Assembly: GCA_029268615.1 (NCBI GenBank)
Contig: JAQWNM010000007.1
Span: forward strand, 1-64,000
DNA: 64,000 nt
Reading direction: 5' to 3'
From: SAR86 cluster bacterium
GTDB taxonomy: Bacteria; Pseudomonadota; Gammaproteobacteria; Magnimaribacterales; Magnimaribacteraceae
Numbering within the stretch: position 1 is the first letter of the stretch; every line of letters begins with the position of its first letter. Under the pieces are notes generated by a model, which saw only the letters and a program-made list of their open reading frames with translations, was not told the origin of the DNA and did not search any database. A program made the position numbers and the translations under genes. Shown here piece by piece: positions 41,280-49,875 of the stretch.

Positions 41280-41863
41280 ATCCTGAGTTGTTTTAAAAAT
41301 TTATCAAAAGCAATAGCTCTATGACTTAAAAGATTTTTTTTTGCTTCTGGCATTTCTGCAAAAGTTAAATTTTCTTTAGGGATAAAAAAAATTGGATCAT
41401 ATCCAAATCCTGAATTTCCAGATGGAGATTCAGTTATATAACCTTCTATACTTCCTTCAAATATAGAAGGTTTTTCACCATTTCCTTTGTTATAAGCTAT
41501 ACAGCATGTGAATTTTGCTTTTCTTTTTATTGTATCTATTCCAGATAGTTTATTTAAAAGTTTTTTAATATTATCTTCTGAAGATCCAGATTTAGAGTAC
41601 CTAGCAGAATAAATACCAGGCGCACCTTTTAAGTATTCTACTTCTAGCCCCGAGTCGTCAGCTAAACTTGGCTTTCCAGTCTTTTCAAATATATGTAAGG
41701 TCTTTAAGGCAGCATTTTCTGAAAAAGAATTCCCTGTCTCTTCTGGAAACGGAATGGCTGCGGAGGGAGGCAGTATAAATTGAAGGTCTTCTTTTTTGAT
41801 TAAATTACTAAACTCTTGAACTTTATGAATATTCTCAGTTGCTAAAATAATTTTTCTTAACAT
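41276..41863 (-). CDS. rdgB: XTP/dITP diphosphatase RdgB (HAM1)
   Basis: The 195 residues match the HAM1 family: ILATENIHKVQEF (substrate entry), GNSFSENAALKTL, SLADDSGLEVEYLKGAPGIYSARYSK with the metal-binding DDSGL, GNSGFGYDPIFF, TFAEMPEAKKNLLSHRAIA. It hydrolyses dITP and XTP to monophosphates, keeping deaminated purines out of DNA. It is last in the metX-metW-rdgB run and probably co-transcribed. Confidence 0.94.
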   Translation of the reverse strand: MLRKIILATENIHKVQEFSNLIKKEDLQFILPPSAAIPFPEETGNSFSENAALKTLHIFEKTGKPSLADDSGLEVEYLKGAPGIYSARYSKSGSSEDNIKKLLNKLSGIDTIKRKAKFTCCIAYNKGNGEKPSIFEGSIEGYITESPSGNSGFGYDPIFFIPKENLTFAEMPEAKKNLLSHRAIAFDKFLKQLRI

Positions 41864-41870
41864 GATCTAT

Positions 41871-42458
41871 TCAGTCTGAAAGTTTATACATGGCATAGTG
41901 AGAAAGTAGATTTGGTAATATATTCAGATGAGTTGAAGTTTTATTCGAGGAAGAAATTAATATTCTATCCATGATATTTATATTTAAGGAATTGCAGAGG
42001 TCTTCAAAATCTTTCAAAGTACATATGTGTAAATTTTCAGATTCATACCATGAACTAGGATGAGGTCCAGATATAGGCATTCTTCCTTTTAAGAGTAGAG
42101 ATAATCGGCTACTCCAATGAGCAAAATTAGGAATTGTTACAATGCTATTTTTACCTATTCTTGTAATTTCTTTAAGTGCTTGATCTGGTTTTTTTAGAAC
42201 ATGAATTGTCTCGCTAAGAATTACAGTCTCAAAACTCTTAGTCCCTATATTCTCTAGGCCATCATCAATATCTTGCTGGATAATGTTGAGGCCTTTTTTT
42301 AAGCAAGCCTCAATATTTTTATTACCTATTTCTATTCCATAACCTTTTATTGCAAGGGAATTAGATAATTCTTCTAAAAGCTCTCCTTCTCCACAGCCCA
42401 GATCTAAAACTGAACTTCTAGGTTCTAACCATTTTGACATTAGCTTTAAGTTATTCAT
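41871..42458 (-). CDS. metW: Methionine biosynthesis protein MetW
   Basis: A 195-residue methyltransferase-fold protein with VLDLGCGEGELLEEL (motif I, ~18-32) and the MetW landmarks GIEI, QQDIDDGLENIGTKSFETVILSETIHVLKKP and NFAHWSSRLSLLLKGRMPIS. It works with MetX in forming O-acyl-homoserine in proteobacteria; its exact role is not settled. It begins just after the metX stop, the usual metXW pair. Confidence 0.92.
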   Translation of the reverse strand: MNNLKLMSKWLEPRSSVLDLGCGEGELLEELSNSLAIKGYGIEIGNKNIEACLKKGLNIIQQDIDDGLENIGTKSFETVILSETIHVLKKPDQALKEITRIGKNSIVTIPNFAHWSSRLSLLLKGRMPISGPHPSSWYESENLHICTLKDFEDLCNSLNINIMDRILISSSNKTSTHLNILPNLLSHYAMYKLSD

Positions 42459-42459
42459 A

Positions 42460-43563
42460 TTAATTAGTTAAAAAAGCATTAATAGCATTTACATATCTTT
42501 CTTCTGGAAATAAGAAAGAGTCATGCCCATGAGATGAATTTACCTCTAGATAGCTTACTTCCTTTTTTGAAGCTAGAAGAGCATCTACAATTTCTTTAGA
42601 CCTTTCAGGTGCAAACCTCCAATCAGTTGTAAAAGATACTACTAGTATTTTTGATTGAATTGGAGAGAGAGTTTTAATTAGATCTCCATCATTCTCGAGT
42701 GCTGGATCAAAGTAATCTAGAAGTTTTGTCATTAGAAGGTAAGTATTTGCATCAAAGCGATCTGAAAACACATCCCCTTGATGTCTTAAATAACTTTCGA
42801 CTTGGAAATCAACCTCAAATCCAAAATTTAATTTTCCTTCTCTTAGCTCTCTGCCAAATTTATTTCTCATAGCCTCATCAGATAGATAGGTTATATGGCC
42901 TACCATTCTAGCTAGACCTAGTCCTTTTTTTGGAGATTCATTATTTTCAAGATAGCGGCCTTGATGAAAATCAGGATCAGAAATGATCGCTTGCCTTGCA
43001 ACTTCATTAAAAGCGATATTCTGAGCACTTAATTTAGGAGCGGCGGCAATTATAGCTGCTTTTTTTATCCTATCTGGATAGGATATACTCCATTGCAATG
43101 CTTGCATACCTCCCAAGCTACCTCCTATAACGGCATGCCATTTATCTATCCCTAATAAATCAGCTAATTTTAGTTGAGAATTTACCCAATCTATAACAGT
43201 TAAAACAGGGAAATCAGGACCAAAAGGTCTATTTGTAACTGGATTTATAGAAGCAGGACCTGTAGTCCCATGGCAACCGCCCAGGTTATTAGGCGAGACT
43301 ATGAAAAATTTATTAGTATCTATGGCTTTATCTGGACCAATTAATTCATGCCACCAACCCTGCCTTCCTTCTTCATTTAGTCCAGCGGCATGGTGATTTC
43401 CGCTTAAAGCATGGCAAATAAGAATTGCATTATTCCTTTCAGCATTAAGATTTCCATATGTTTCATATACAATTTCATAAGAATCAAGATCTCTTCCGCA
43501 CTCAAGGTTTATCTTCTCTTCAATAAAAGCTTTTGTAGGTATAACTTTTCCTATTTCCATCAT
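42460..43563 (-). CDS. metX: Homoserine O-acyltransferase MetX
   Basis: A 367-residue alpha/beta hydrolase-fold acyltransferase. The [11 protein letters not shown] and [17 protein letters not shown] segments form the active site, GGSLGGMQ (147-154) carries nucleophile Ser149, and the late [10 protein letters not shown] supplies Asp/His. It activates homoserine for methionine synthesis. Despite the metX name, homologues paired with metW in Gammaproteobacteria often use succinyl-CoA, so acyl specificity is open. The ATG lies 18 bases beyond the U-tract of a riboswitch-linked terminator, so it is probably shut off by S-adenosylmethionine. Confidence 0.93.
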   Translation of the reverse strand: MMEIGKVIPTKAFIEEKINLECGRDLDSYEIVYETYGNLNAERNNAILICHALSGNHHAAGLNEEGRQGWWHELIGPDKAIDTNKFFIVSPNNLGGCHGTTGPASINPVTNRPFGPDFPVLTVIDWVNSQLKLADLLGIDKWHAVIGGSLGGMQALQWSISYPDRIKKAAIIAAAPKLSAQNIAFNEVARQAIISDPDFHQGRYLENNESPKKGLGLARMVGHITYLSDEAMRNKFGRELREGKLNFGFEVDFQVESYLRHQGDVFSDRFDANTYLLMTKLLDYFDPALENDGDLIKTLSPIQSKILVVSFTTDWRFAPERSKEIVDALLASKKEVSYLEVNSSHGHDSFLFPEERYVNAINAFLTN

Positions 43564-43581
43564 TCTTAATCAATAAAACAT

Positions 43582-43613
43582 AAAAAAACCTGTCAGCTTT
43601 CACTCAACAGGTT
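43582..43613 (-). terminator. Riboswitch-controlled terminator before metX
   Basis: On the reverse strand AACCTGT pairs with ACAGGTT around a 13-base loop and runs into seven Ts. It directly follows the SAM-II aptamer. AGCTG in the loop can pair with CAGCT of the aptamer 3' end, a plausible antiterminator switch. Confidence 0.8.
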
Positions 43614-43619
43614 ATGAAG

Positions 43620-43671
43620 GTTTTAGCTGTATTTTCTTTAGCGCCCGCAATCTTTAACAAATCAGCGCATT
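43620..43671 (-). ncRNA. SAM-II riboswitch upstream of metX
   Basis: Reading the reverse strand the conserved SAM-II elements appear in order: GCGCTGATTT (P1 5' arm and L1), ATTGC, the P1 3' arm GGCGC, TAAAG, then ACAGCTAAAA, the 3' strand of the pseudoknot. These match the consensus known from metX/metA leaders, including the marine metagenomic metX example used for the crystal structure. S-adenosylmethionine binding stabilises the pseudoknot and lowers expression. Here the aptamer is followed by a rho-independent terminator, so control is probably transcriptional. Confidence 0.93.
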
Positions 43672-43674
43672 GTC

Positions 43675-43704
43675 ATTATAGTCTAAGTTCCTTATCTATG
43701 CTAA
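43675..43704 (-). promoter_or_regulatory. Promoter of the metX riboswitch transcript
   Basis: On the reverse strand a perfect TATAAT occupies 43680-43675. TTAGCA about 18 bases upstream (43704-43699) is a weak -35. Transcription would begin about 7 bases downstream, right at the first aptamer helix. The region overlaps the end of yggT. Confidence 0.6.
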
Positions 43705-44276
43705 AAACCCATTAAAACTCCATAGGGAACACCCACTTGAATGGCAAAATTTCTGAATATTGTTTCTAAAAAATTTAAAGCAATAAAAGCTAATATAGGA
43801 GAAAAATCGATTCCACCCATAGGAGGTATTAATTTTCTAAAGGGCTGGAAAAGGGGTTCTGATAATTGAAATATTATTCTCACAGCTGGATGACTACTAG
43901 ATGGTGATATCCAGCTTAGTATTATTCCTGCAAACATTGAATAAAATAGTATTTTAATTATTAAAAGAAAAACAGAAAAGAAGGACCACTCTAATAAATT
44001 AAAAAAATTAGCATTTAAGGCTCCAGAGATCACTATCAGGTATAAGCAGAATGACTGAATAATAATTGCACTAAAAAGACTGGCTATATCTATTCCAAAA
44101 ATAGGCTTTATTGCAGTCCTAATAATCCCAGTAGGAATATCAGTGATTTTAATAATTCCTTGAACTATAGGATTAAAATAGTCAACTTTAAAAAGTCTAA
44201 ATAAGAAACCAAAAAGAATAGCTAGCGTTAAAACATCACCGAGCGCTTTAATTAGATATATAGTTGCTTCAGACAT
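43701..44276 (-). CDS. yggT: YggT family membrane protein
   Basis: The 191 residues contain two YggT repeats, each a pair of membrane helices with the conserved proline-rich loop: VDYFNPIVQGIIKITDIPTGIIR in the first and ISPSSSHPAVRIIFQLSEPLFQPFRKLIPPMGGIDFSPILAFIALNFL in the second. YggT proteins are found beside proC/yggS across Gammaproteobacteria and have been linked to osmotic or cell-division functions; the mechanism is unknown. It starts 3 bases after proC. Confidence 0.88.
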   Translation of the reverse strand: MSEATIYLIKALGDVLTLAILFGFLFRLFKVDYFNPIVQGIIKITDIPTGIIRTAIKPIFGIDIASLFSAIIIQSFCLYLIVISGALNANFFNLLEWSFFSVFLLIIKILFYSMFAGIILSWISPSSSHPAVRIIFQLSEPLFQPFRKLIPPMGGIDFSPILAFIALNFLETIFRNFAIQVGVPYGVLMGF

Positions 44277-44279
44277 ATT

Positions 44280-45086
44280 TTAATTCCCCAACTCTTCAGA
44301 TCTTTTTTTTGCTTCTTTTATGGCTAGCATAATACTTTCCTTGATACCTTCTTTTTCAAATACTTCAAGGGCTTTCTGAGTCACGCCCGCCGGAGAGGTA
44401 ACCTTTTGTCTTAAGATAGTAGGCGAATCAGCGCTTAATTTTGCAAGTTGAGCAGATCCAATTATCATTTCAGCTATTAAATTTTTCGTTGTATTCTGGT
44501 CTAATTCTAATTCTTTGGAAGATTCTAAAAGAGATTCAATTAAATAGAATATATAGGCTGGTCCCGAACCTATTAAAGCGGTATAAAGATCTAAAGAACT
44601 TTCTTTTAGCCAGCAAGTAGTTCCGACAGAATTAAAAAGATTTTCAGCTATTTTTTTATCATTTGGGCTAACTTCGCTGTTAAATGAAAGAGCAGATACA
44701 GCAAGCTTAATACTAGCAGGAGTATTGGGCATTGCTCTGATAATTCTCTGTTCATTAGTCAGATTAGCCTCTATATCTTTGATTAAAACTCCAGCTACTA
44801 TAGATATTAGTAAGTGTCTTTCTTTAGAAACTACTTGGCTTATACTTCTTAGAACGTCACTTATATTATGAGGCTTAACTGCTAAGACTACTGTATCGCA
44901 AGAATCAAAAATATCTATATTATCGTTAGAAGTTAGAATTTCAAAAGAGTCCCTCATATTTTCTAAATGTTCTGGTTCAGGTGAGCTTGCCATTAGGTTC
45001 TTAGGATCATGACCACTATTTATAAGTCCAGATACTAAAGCAGATGCCATATTTCCAGCACCTATGAAACCTATATTACTTTTCAT
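44280..45086 (-). CDS. proC: Pyrroline-5-carboxylate reductase ProC
   Basis: A 268-residue reductase. GFIGAGNMASALVSGL (~6-21) binds NAD(P)H. VVLAVKPHNI follows, and RAMPNTPASIKLAVSAL and LIGSGPAYIFYLIESL mark the substrate and dimer region. LRQKVTSPAGVTQKALEVF is the family signature near the C-terminus. It reduces pyrroline-5-carboxylate to proline. It is coupled in a run yggS-proC-yggT with 2-3 base gaps. Confidence 0.94.
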   Translation of the reverse strand: MKSNIGFIGAGNMASALVSGLINSGHDPKNLMASSPEPEHLENMRDSFEILTSNDNIDIFDSCDTVVLAVKPHNISDVLRSISQVVSKERHLLISIVAGVLIKDIEANLTNEQRIIRAMPNTPASIKLAVSALSFNSEVSPNDKKIAENLFNSVGTTCWLKESSLDLYTALIGSGPAYIFYLIESLLESSKELELDQNTTKNLIAEMIIGSAQLAKLSADSPTILRQKVTSPAGVTQKALEVFEKEGIKESIMLAIKEAKKRSEELGN

Positions 45087-45088
45087 AT

Positions 45089-45778
45089 TTATTTCCTTTT
45101 TCCAAAGATATTAGTTCCTATTCTTACCATTGTGGAACCTTGTTTAATGGCAAGAGGATAATCATTTGACATTCCCATAGAGAGTTCTTGAGCATTAGGA
45201 AAATTAACTTGCAGAGTTGAAAGAGCTCTTCTAAGCTTGGAAAAGCTTTCTTTTTGCATGGAAGTATTAACTGTTTTTTTTGGAAGAGTCATCAGTCCTC
45301 TAATTTCAAGATTTTTTAAGGATAATAATTCATCAGAAAAACATTCTAAATCATTAATTTTGATTCCAGATTTAGTTTTCTCATTATCTACATTAATTTG
45401 GATACATATATTTAGTTTTGTTGACATCTCTTCCCTAAATTTATTTAGTCTTTCAGCTATTTCGATTCTATCTACGGTATGAACCCAGTCAAAATTAAAA
45501 GCTATTTCTTTACATTTTTTCTTTTGTATAGATCCAATGAAGTGCCAATGAATTTTTTGATTTTTTAGCTTAATTATTTTAGGTAGAGCCTCTTGGAGAT
45601 AATTTTCTCCGAAATCTTTTATACCTGCATTATAAGCATAAGATATTTCTTGAAAAGATTTAGCTTTACTTGCACCTATTATTTTCAATGATTTATTATT
45701 TATATCAATATCATTAGTTAGTTTATTGATATTTTTTTTCAATTCTTTCACTCGATTTTCAATTTTATTGGCTGCCAT
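45089..45778 (-). CDS. yggS: YggS family PLP-binding protein
   Basis: The 229-residue alanine-racemase-like barrel has GASKAKS with the PLP lysine, FGENYLQEALPKI, WHFIGSIQKKKCKEI, HTVDRIEIAERLN, IQINVDNEKTKSGI, MTLPKKT, SMGMSNDYPLAIKQGSTMVRIGTNIFG. It buffers pyridoxal phosphate and influences amino-acid metabolism rather than catalysing a reaction. It lies between argS and proC. Confidence 0.94.
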   Translation of the reverse strand: MAANKIENRVKELKKNINKLTNDIDINNKSLKIIGASKAKSFQEISYAYNAGIKDFGENYLQEALPKIIKLKNQKIHWHFIGSIQKKKCKEIAFNFDWVHTVDRIEIAERLNKFREEMSTKLNICIQINVDNEKTKSGIKINDLECFSDELLSLKNLEIRGLMTLPKKTVNTSMQKESFSKLRRALSTLQVNFPNAQELSMGMSNDYPLAIKQGSTMVRIGTNIFGKRK

Positions 45779-45782
45779 AATC

Positions 45783-47576
45783 CTACATACTCTCAGGAGC
45801 GCTTACCCCAATTATTTCCAGACCATTTGCCAAAACTTGTTTTATTGCTCCAATGAGAAGTAGTCTAGAAGATTGAAGTTCTTTGTCTTTTATAAGAATT
45901 CTTTCGTTGTTGTAGTAGGAATGGAAATTAGAAGCTAATTCTCTTAAGAAATAACAGACAAGGTGTGGTTCGTATTTTTCAGCTGCATTTCGTATTATTT
46001 CAGGGTAAACTTTAAGTTGTTTGCAAAGTTCAATTTCGGCAGGTGAATTTAAAAAACTAAGATAATCTTCCCGTTCTAAGGCGATCTCGGAATTAAACTC
46101 ATTAGAACTTTCTTTTAGGATGCTACATATTCTTGCATGGGCATATTGGATGTAGTAAAGAGGGTTATCTTTAGATTGATCTTTAGCTAAGTCCAAATCG
46201 AAATCCAAATGCTGGTCTGCTTTCCTCATGATGTAAAAGAACCTAGCTGCATCTTGAGAAACTTCATTTATTAACTCATTTAAACTAACAAAATTCCCTC
46301 CTCTAGTTGACATAGAAACTTTCTTTTTGTTTCTTATAAGATTGGCAAATTGAACAAATATAATATGCAATTTGTCTTTATCATGCCCCAAAGCTTCTAT
46401 AGCTCCAGAAACTCTTGGGAGGTATCCATGATGGTCTGAGCCCCAAATATTTATGATTTTATCAAATCCTCTGTTGTATTTATTATGGTGGTAAGCTATG
46501 TCAGAAGCAAAATAAGTATTTTCAAGGTTTTCTCTAATGACCACTCTGTCTTTGTCATCACCAAAAGCTGAAGATCGGAACCAGATAGCTCCTTCTTTTT
46601 CAAAAATAAGTTTTTTACTTTTTAGATCTTTAACTACTATATCAACGGAGTCAGATTTTTTGTCATCATATAAAGTGGATTCATAAAACCAATTATTATG
46701 TTTGACTCCAAAAGACTCTAAATCCTTCTGAATATTACTTAATATAGAATGAAGAGCATATTCTCTTATTTCCTCGAATTCTGGCTGTTGTTTTTCTTTT
46801 TTCTTTAAGTTTATTTTCCAACCTTTGGTAAAATTTGTCAGTTCATCGAGAGCTTTATCATTTGAACAATCTTTCATTTTTTTAACTAATTCTTCTAAAA
46901 ACTCATTGGAATAGAGTTGATGAAGAGAATTATTTGGTTTAGGTAATTTAAAGGCTATTTGTTTTATATATTCACCTTGATAGCAGTTTTCAGGATAAGA
47001 TATCTCTAATTCTTTCCATCGTTCAATATATCTAATGAATACACTTAAAGTTAAGATGTCCATTTGTCTTCCGAAGTCATTGACGTAATATTCCTCTTCT
47101 ACAGATTGTCCAGTAGCCCTAAGAAGGTTAGATATAGTAGAGCCATAGGCTGCGCCTCGGCCATGACCAACATGAAGAGGGCCAGTGGGGTTGCTGGAAA
47201 CATACTCAATTAGAATATTAAGGGACTTATTAGTTGATTCAATCCTTCCAAATTTATTACCCTCTAGATGAACAATAGAGATAATTTTCAAATGAGAATG
47301 ATCTGAAATAAAAAAGTTAATAAATCCTGGTCCTGCTATTTCAGTTTTTTCTAAGTTTTGTATTTTAGTAAAAGATGAAACTAATATTTCGGCAAGTTCA
47401 ATAGGAGATTTATTTAATTCTTTTGCAAGAATTAGAGCTATATTTGTAGAGAAGTCTCCATGAATCTTATTCTTGGTTTCACTTATTTCAATTTTAGAAA
47501 TAACATTTTCAATGTTCTCAACATTTTTAATTTGATGTATTGATTCTTTTATCAGGTTGAAGAGTTCTTTTTTCAT
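45783..47576 (-). CDS. argS: Arginyl-tRNA synthetase
   Basis: A 597-residue class I synthetase. The additional N-terminal (Add1) domain covers ~1-110. NPTGPLHVGHGRGAAYG holds the HIGH-equivalent motif and VSMSTRGGNFV corresponds to KMSKS. The C-terminal DALR anticodon-binding domain (RICSILKESSN... EPHLVCYFLRELASNFHSYYN) is complete. Normal length, and the only tRNA synthetase in the window. Confidence 0.95.
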   Translation of the reverse strand: MKKELFNLIKESIHQIKNVENIENVISKIEISETKNKIHGDFSTNIALILAKELNKSPIELAEILVSSFTKIQNLEKTEIAGPGFINFFISDHSHLKIISIVHLEGNKFGRIESTNKSLNILIEYVSSNPTGPLHVGHGRGAAYGSTISNLLRATGQSVEEEYYVNDFGRQMDILTLSVFIRYIERWKELEISYPENCYQGEYIKQIAFKLPKPNNSLHQLYSNEFLEELVKKMKDCSNDKALDELTNFTKGWKINLKKKEKQQPEFEEIREYALHSILSNIQKDLESFGVKHNNWFYESTLYDDKKSDSVDIVVKDLKSKKLIFEKEGAIWFRSSAFGDDKDRVVIRENLENTYFASDIAYHHNKYNRGFDKIINIWGSDHHGYLPRVSGAIEALGHDKDKLHIIFVQFANLIRNKKKVSMSTRGGNFVSLNELINEVSQDAARFFYIMRKADQHLDFDLDLAKDQSKDNPLYYIQYAHARICSILKESSNEFNSEIALEREDYLSFLNSPAEIELCKQLKVYPEIIRNAAEKYEPHLVCYFLRELASNFHSYYNNERILIKDKELQSSRLLLIGAIKQVLANGLEIIGVSAPESM

Positions 47577-47601
47577 ATATCTTGTAGTTAGTAGATATAA
47601 T

Positions 47602-48168
47602 TTACTTACTTCTTCCTTGATATTCGCCCGTTCTAGTATCTATTGTAATTACTTCTCCTTCCGATACAAAAAGAGGTACCTTAACAACTATGCCAGTTGA
47701 TAAAGTTGCAGGCTTGGTGCCTCCTTGAGCTGTATCTCCTTTAAGTCCTGGATCAGTCTGAGTTACTTCAAGATCTACAAAATTGGGAGCTTGGATCATG
47801 ATAGGATTATTATCCCAAAAGGTTAGTTTATAAATATCTTCTTCTTTGAGCCAGTTAGAAGTAGAGCTTATCAAGTTTTTATTAAGACCAACTTGATCGT
47901 AAGTTTGAGAGTTCATAAAGAACCATTCATTTCCATCGTTATATAAATACTGCATTTCATATTCAGTAACATCAGCAGATTCTAGAGATTCCCCAACTTT
48001 ACAGGTTTTTTCTCCAACCCTCCCTGTAAGTAGATTTCTATATTTGATTTTACTAAAAGCTTGACCTTTACCAGGTTTTACAAATTCGTCCTCAATTATT
48101 GAACAAGGGGCATTATCTATTATAACTTTTAGCCCAGGCTTGAAATCGCTTGTTGAAAATGAAACCAA
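47602..48168 (-). CDS. efp: Translation elongation factor P
   Basis: The 188-residue three-domain EF-P has an N-terminal KOW-like domain with Lys34 in the loop KPGKGQAF, equal to the residue beta-lysylated by EpmA in E. coli. GDTAQGGTKPATLSTGIVVKVPLFVSEGEVITIDTRTGEYQGR is the C-terminal domain signature. It rescues ribosomes stalled at polyproline. Lys34 and its context predict an EpmA/EpmB-type modification; those genes are not in this window. Confidence 0.95.
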   Translation of the reverse strand: MVSFSTSDFKPGLKVIIDNAPCSIIEDEFVKPGKGQAFSKIKYRNLLTGRVGEKTCKVGESLESADVTEYEMQYLYNDGNEWFFMNSQTYDQVGLNKNLISSTSNWLKEEDIYKLTFWDNNPIMIQAPNFVDLEVTQTDPGLKGDTAQGGTKPATLSTGIVVKVPLFVSEGEVITIDTRTGEYQGRSK

Positions 48169-48169
48169 A

Positions 48170-49045
48170 TTACTCTCCTTTTTCTTTAATGGCAGCTAAA
48201 CTGCTGCCAAATCTAATTAAAACATCACCAAAACGTTGCTTCTTTTTATACCTATCTCTCTCTAATCTTTTTAAGTCAATATTCTCTGAGATTAACATTA
48301 TAACCGTTGATCCAAACGAAAAATGACCTAAATATTGGGTTTGGTCGATAATATTTTGGTTATTATTAGGACCTAATTCCCAACTTTTAAGGATGTGATT
48401 GTATTGATAGTTATCTTTTTGATGCCAGAAGGGTATTATTCCGCTAACAATTGATGCTCCAACGAAAACTAAGATATATGAGAAATAATCAGTTTTTACT
48501 TCCATCCAAGCTCTTTCATTTTTTATGTATAAATAAGGTATATTTTTTTGAGAAGTGTCATTGACACTATTAAGTTCACCTGGAATATATCTAGTTCTAA
48601 GAACTTTTCCGCTAGCTGGAGCGTGAATTCTGTGATAGTCACTTGGGTCAAGATAAAGTGTAATAAAAGCTTTAAGATTAAGTTCTTCCACGATATTTTT
48701 ATCTTGTAATAAATCTGAAGTTGAATAGTTAAAATTTTTGGCTTGAATTAAGATTTTTTTATCTATCAAACCATAATCAGAAATTATTCCATCAACAGGA
48801 GATAATATTTCTAATTTATTTTTAGAAATAAATCTTCTCTGAATTAATTCTCTAGTAAAAAAGTCATTAAAACTTTCATATTCCTCTGGATTTTTATAAA
48901 TAGCTTCTTCCATCCTTGGCTTATAGGCCCATATGAATAACTTGATTAAACTATTTTTTAGCCAATTAATTTTAGAGAAAGCAATCTTTCCAGCTAATAA
49001 AGTTAAAACTCTATGAGGTATTAATAGATTAATAATTTTATACAT
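48170..49045 (-). CDS. psd: Phosphatidylserine decarboxylase
   Basis: The 291-residue proenzyme has NDFFTRELIQR, the SPVDGIISDYG strand, LDPSDYHRIHAPASGKVLRTRYIPGELNSV with the catalytic Asp-His, and FSFGSTV where cleavage before the serine creates the pyruvoyl group. A basic C-terminal extension (KRLERDRYKKKQRFGDVLIRFG) is present. It makes phosphatidylethanolamine at the inner membrane. It lies directly before efp. Confidence 0.94.
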   Translation of the reverse strand: MYKIINLLIPHRVLTLLAGKIAFSKINWLKNSLIKLFIWAYKPRMEEAIYKNPEEYESFNDFFTRELIQRRFISKNKLEILSPVDGIISDYGLIDKKILIQAKNFNYSTSDLLQDKNIVEELNLKAFITLYLDPSDYHRIHAPASGKVLRTRYIPGELNSVNDTSQKNIPYLYIKNERAWMEVKTDYFSYILVFVGASIVSGIIPFWHQKDNYQYNHILKSWELGPNNNQNIIDQTQYLGHFSFGSTVIMLISENIDLKRLERDRYKKKQRFGDVLIRFGSSLAAIKEKGE

Positions 49046-49060
49046 AACTTTTATAGCCGT

Positions 49061-49684
49061 TTAATTTTTATTATATTGATAGTCAACTTTAAATAAGTAA
49101 TAAGATCCTATTATAGGAAAAATTATAATCCAATAACTTGAGACAGAACTAAGTGCCATAAAATAAAAGGCCCAAAATGGAGACATCAAGCTAAAAAATT
49201 TCACTCTTTGATTTTGAACTTTTGGATTATATAAGAAGAAAATGCCAGTTAACCATAACAAAAGAGCAAACAGATCTAGCATTCCAAGACTATAAGAGCC
49301 AGGCATATGATGAATAGAAAGAATAGGAAGTACAATAAAAAAGTTCATTAAAGCTGTTCTAAGAAAACCATAAACATACATTTCTACCTTAGTTAAGTTT
49401 ATGGAATTTAACTCTTCTGGCATTTTTAGTTCTAGTTTTCCTATTAAAAGAGTTATTGCTGAAATGCTTAATGTAATATTCAAAATCCATTGCCTTATGG
49501 AAATACTTTGAGAATAAATAGTTGCCTGAATTAAGAAAAGCAACCAATTTGATATTAGAATGGTAATACCAAGAATGAATATTCTATTTAATTTATCTCT
49601 TTTTTTAGTGTTTAAAAAATAAACAATAGAGTAAGTAAACAACAGGAAAACTAAATACCATGAGAAGAGGTTAAATAAGGACAC
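49061..49684 (-). CDS. Hypothetical multi-pass membrane protein
   Basis: A 207-residue hydrophobic protein with about six membrane helices (near 4-24, 33-52, 65-82, 106-123, 130-150 and 165-198). KLELKMPEELNSINLTKVEMYVYG in the middle is soluble and charged. I recognise no catalytic motif or family. It is first in the reverse-strand run ahead of psd, with a 15-base gap, so it may be a lipid or envelope-related protein, which is only inference from position. Confidence 0.7.
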   Translation of the reverse strand: MSLFNLFSWYLVFLLFTYSIVYFLNTKKRDKLNRIFILGITILISNWLLFLIQATIYSQSISIRQWILNITLSISAITLLIGKLELKMPEELNSINLTKVEMYVYGFLRTALMNFFIVLPILSIHHMPGSYSLGMLDLFALLLWLTGIFFLYNPKVQNQRVKFFSLMSPFWAFYFMALSSVSSYWIIIFPIIGSYYLFKVDYQYNKN

Positions 49685-49806
49685 AAATTTCTCGTTGATT
49701 TGTTAGAAAATACACTTTATAGTCGCACGTCAGGTTTTATTATTAGATCTAAATCTGCAATTAAATAAAGATTTTATCATCTTTATGTAAGGGGAGAATA
49801 ATGAAT

Positions 49807-49842
49807 AGACAAAGTTGTCTGATTTTTTAATCTATTTATAAT
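49807..49842 (+). promoter_or_regulatory. Promoter with overlapping inverted repeat before the TonB2 operon
   Basis: TATAAT (49837-49842) is preceded, with a 16-base spacer, by TTGTCT (49815-49820). The -35 box is the right arm of the palindrome AGACAA-AG-TTGTCT (49807-49820), so a bound regulator would block it. No Fur-box pattern is visible. Confidence 0.5.
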
Positions 49843-49875
49843 GAAGCCATTCTATAACTCATTAAGGAGGAGCGA

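Noticed and set aside
49801-49830. Nine-codon frame MNRQSCLIF behind a good Shine-Dalgarno sequence
   Set aside because: The predicted promoter lies downstream of its start, it has no amino-acid bias typical of attenuators, and it is too short to support as a gene; kept only as an alternative reading.
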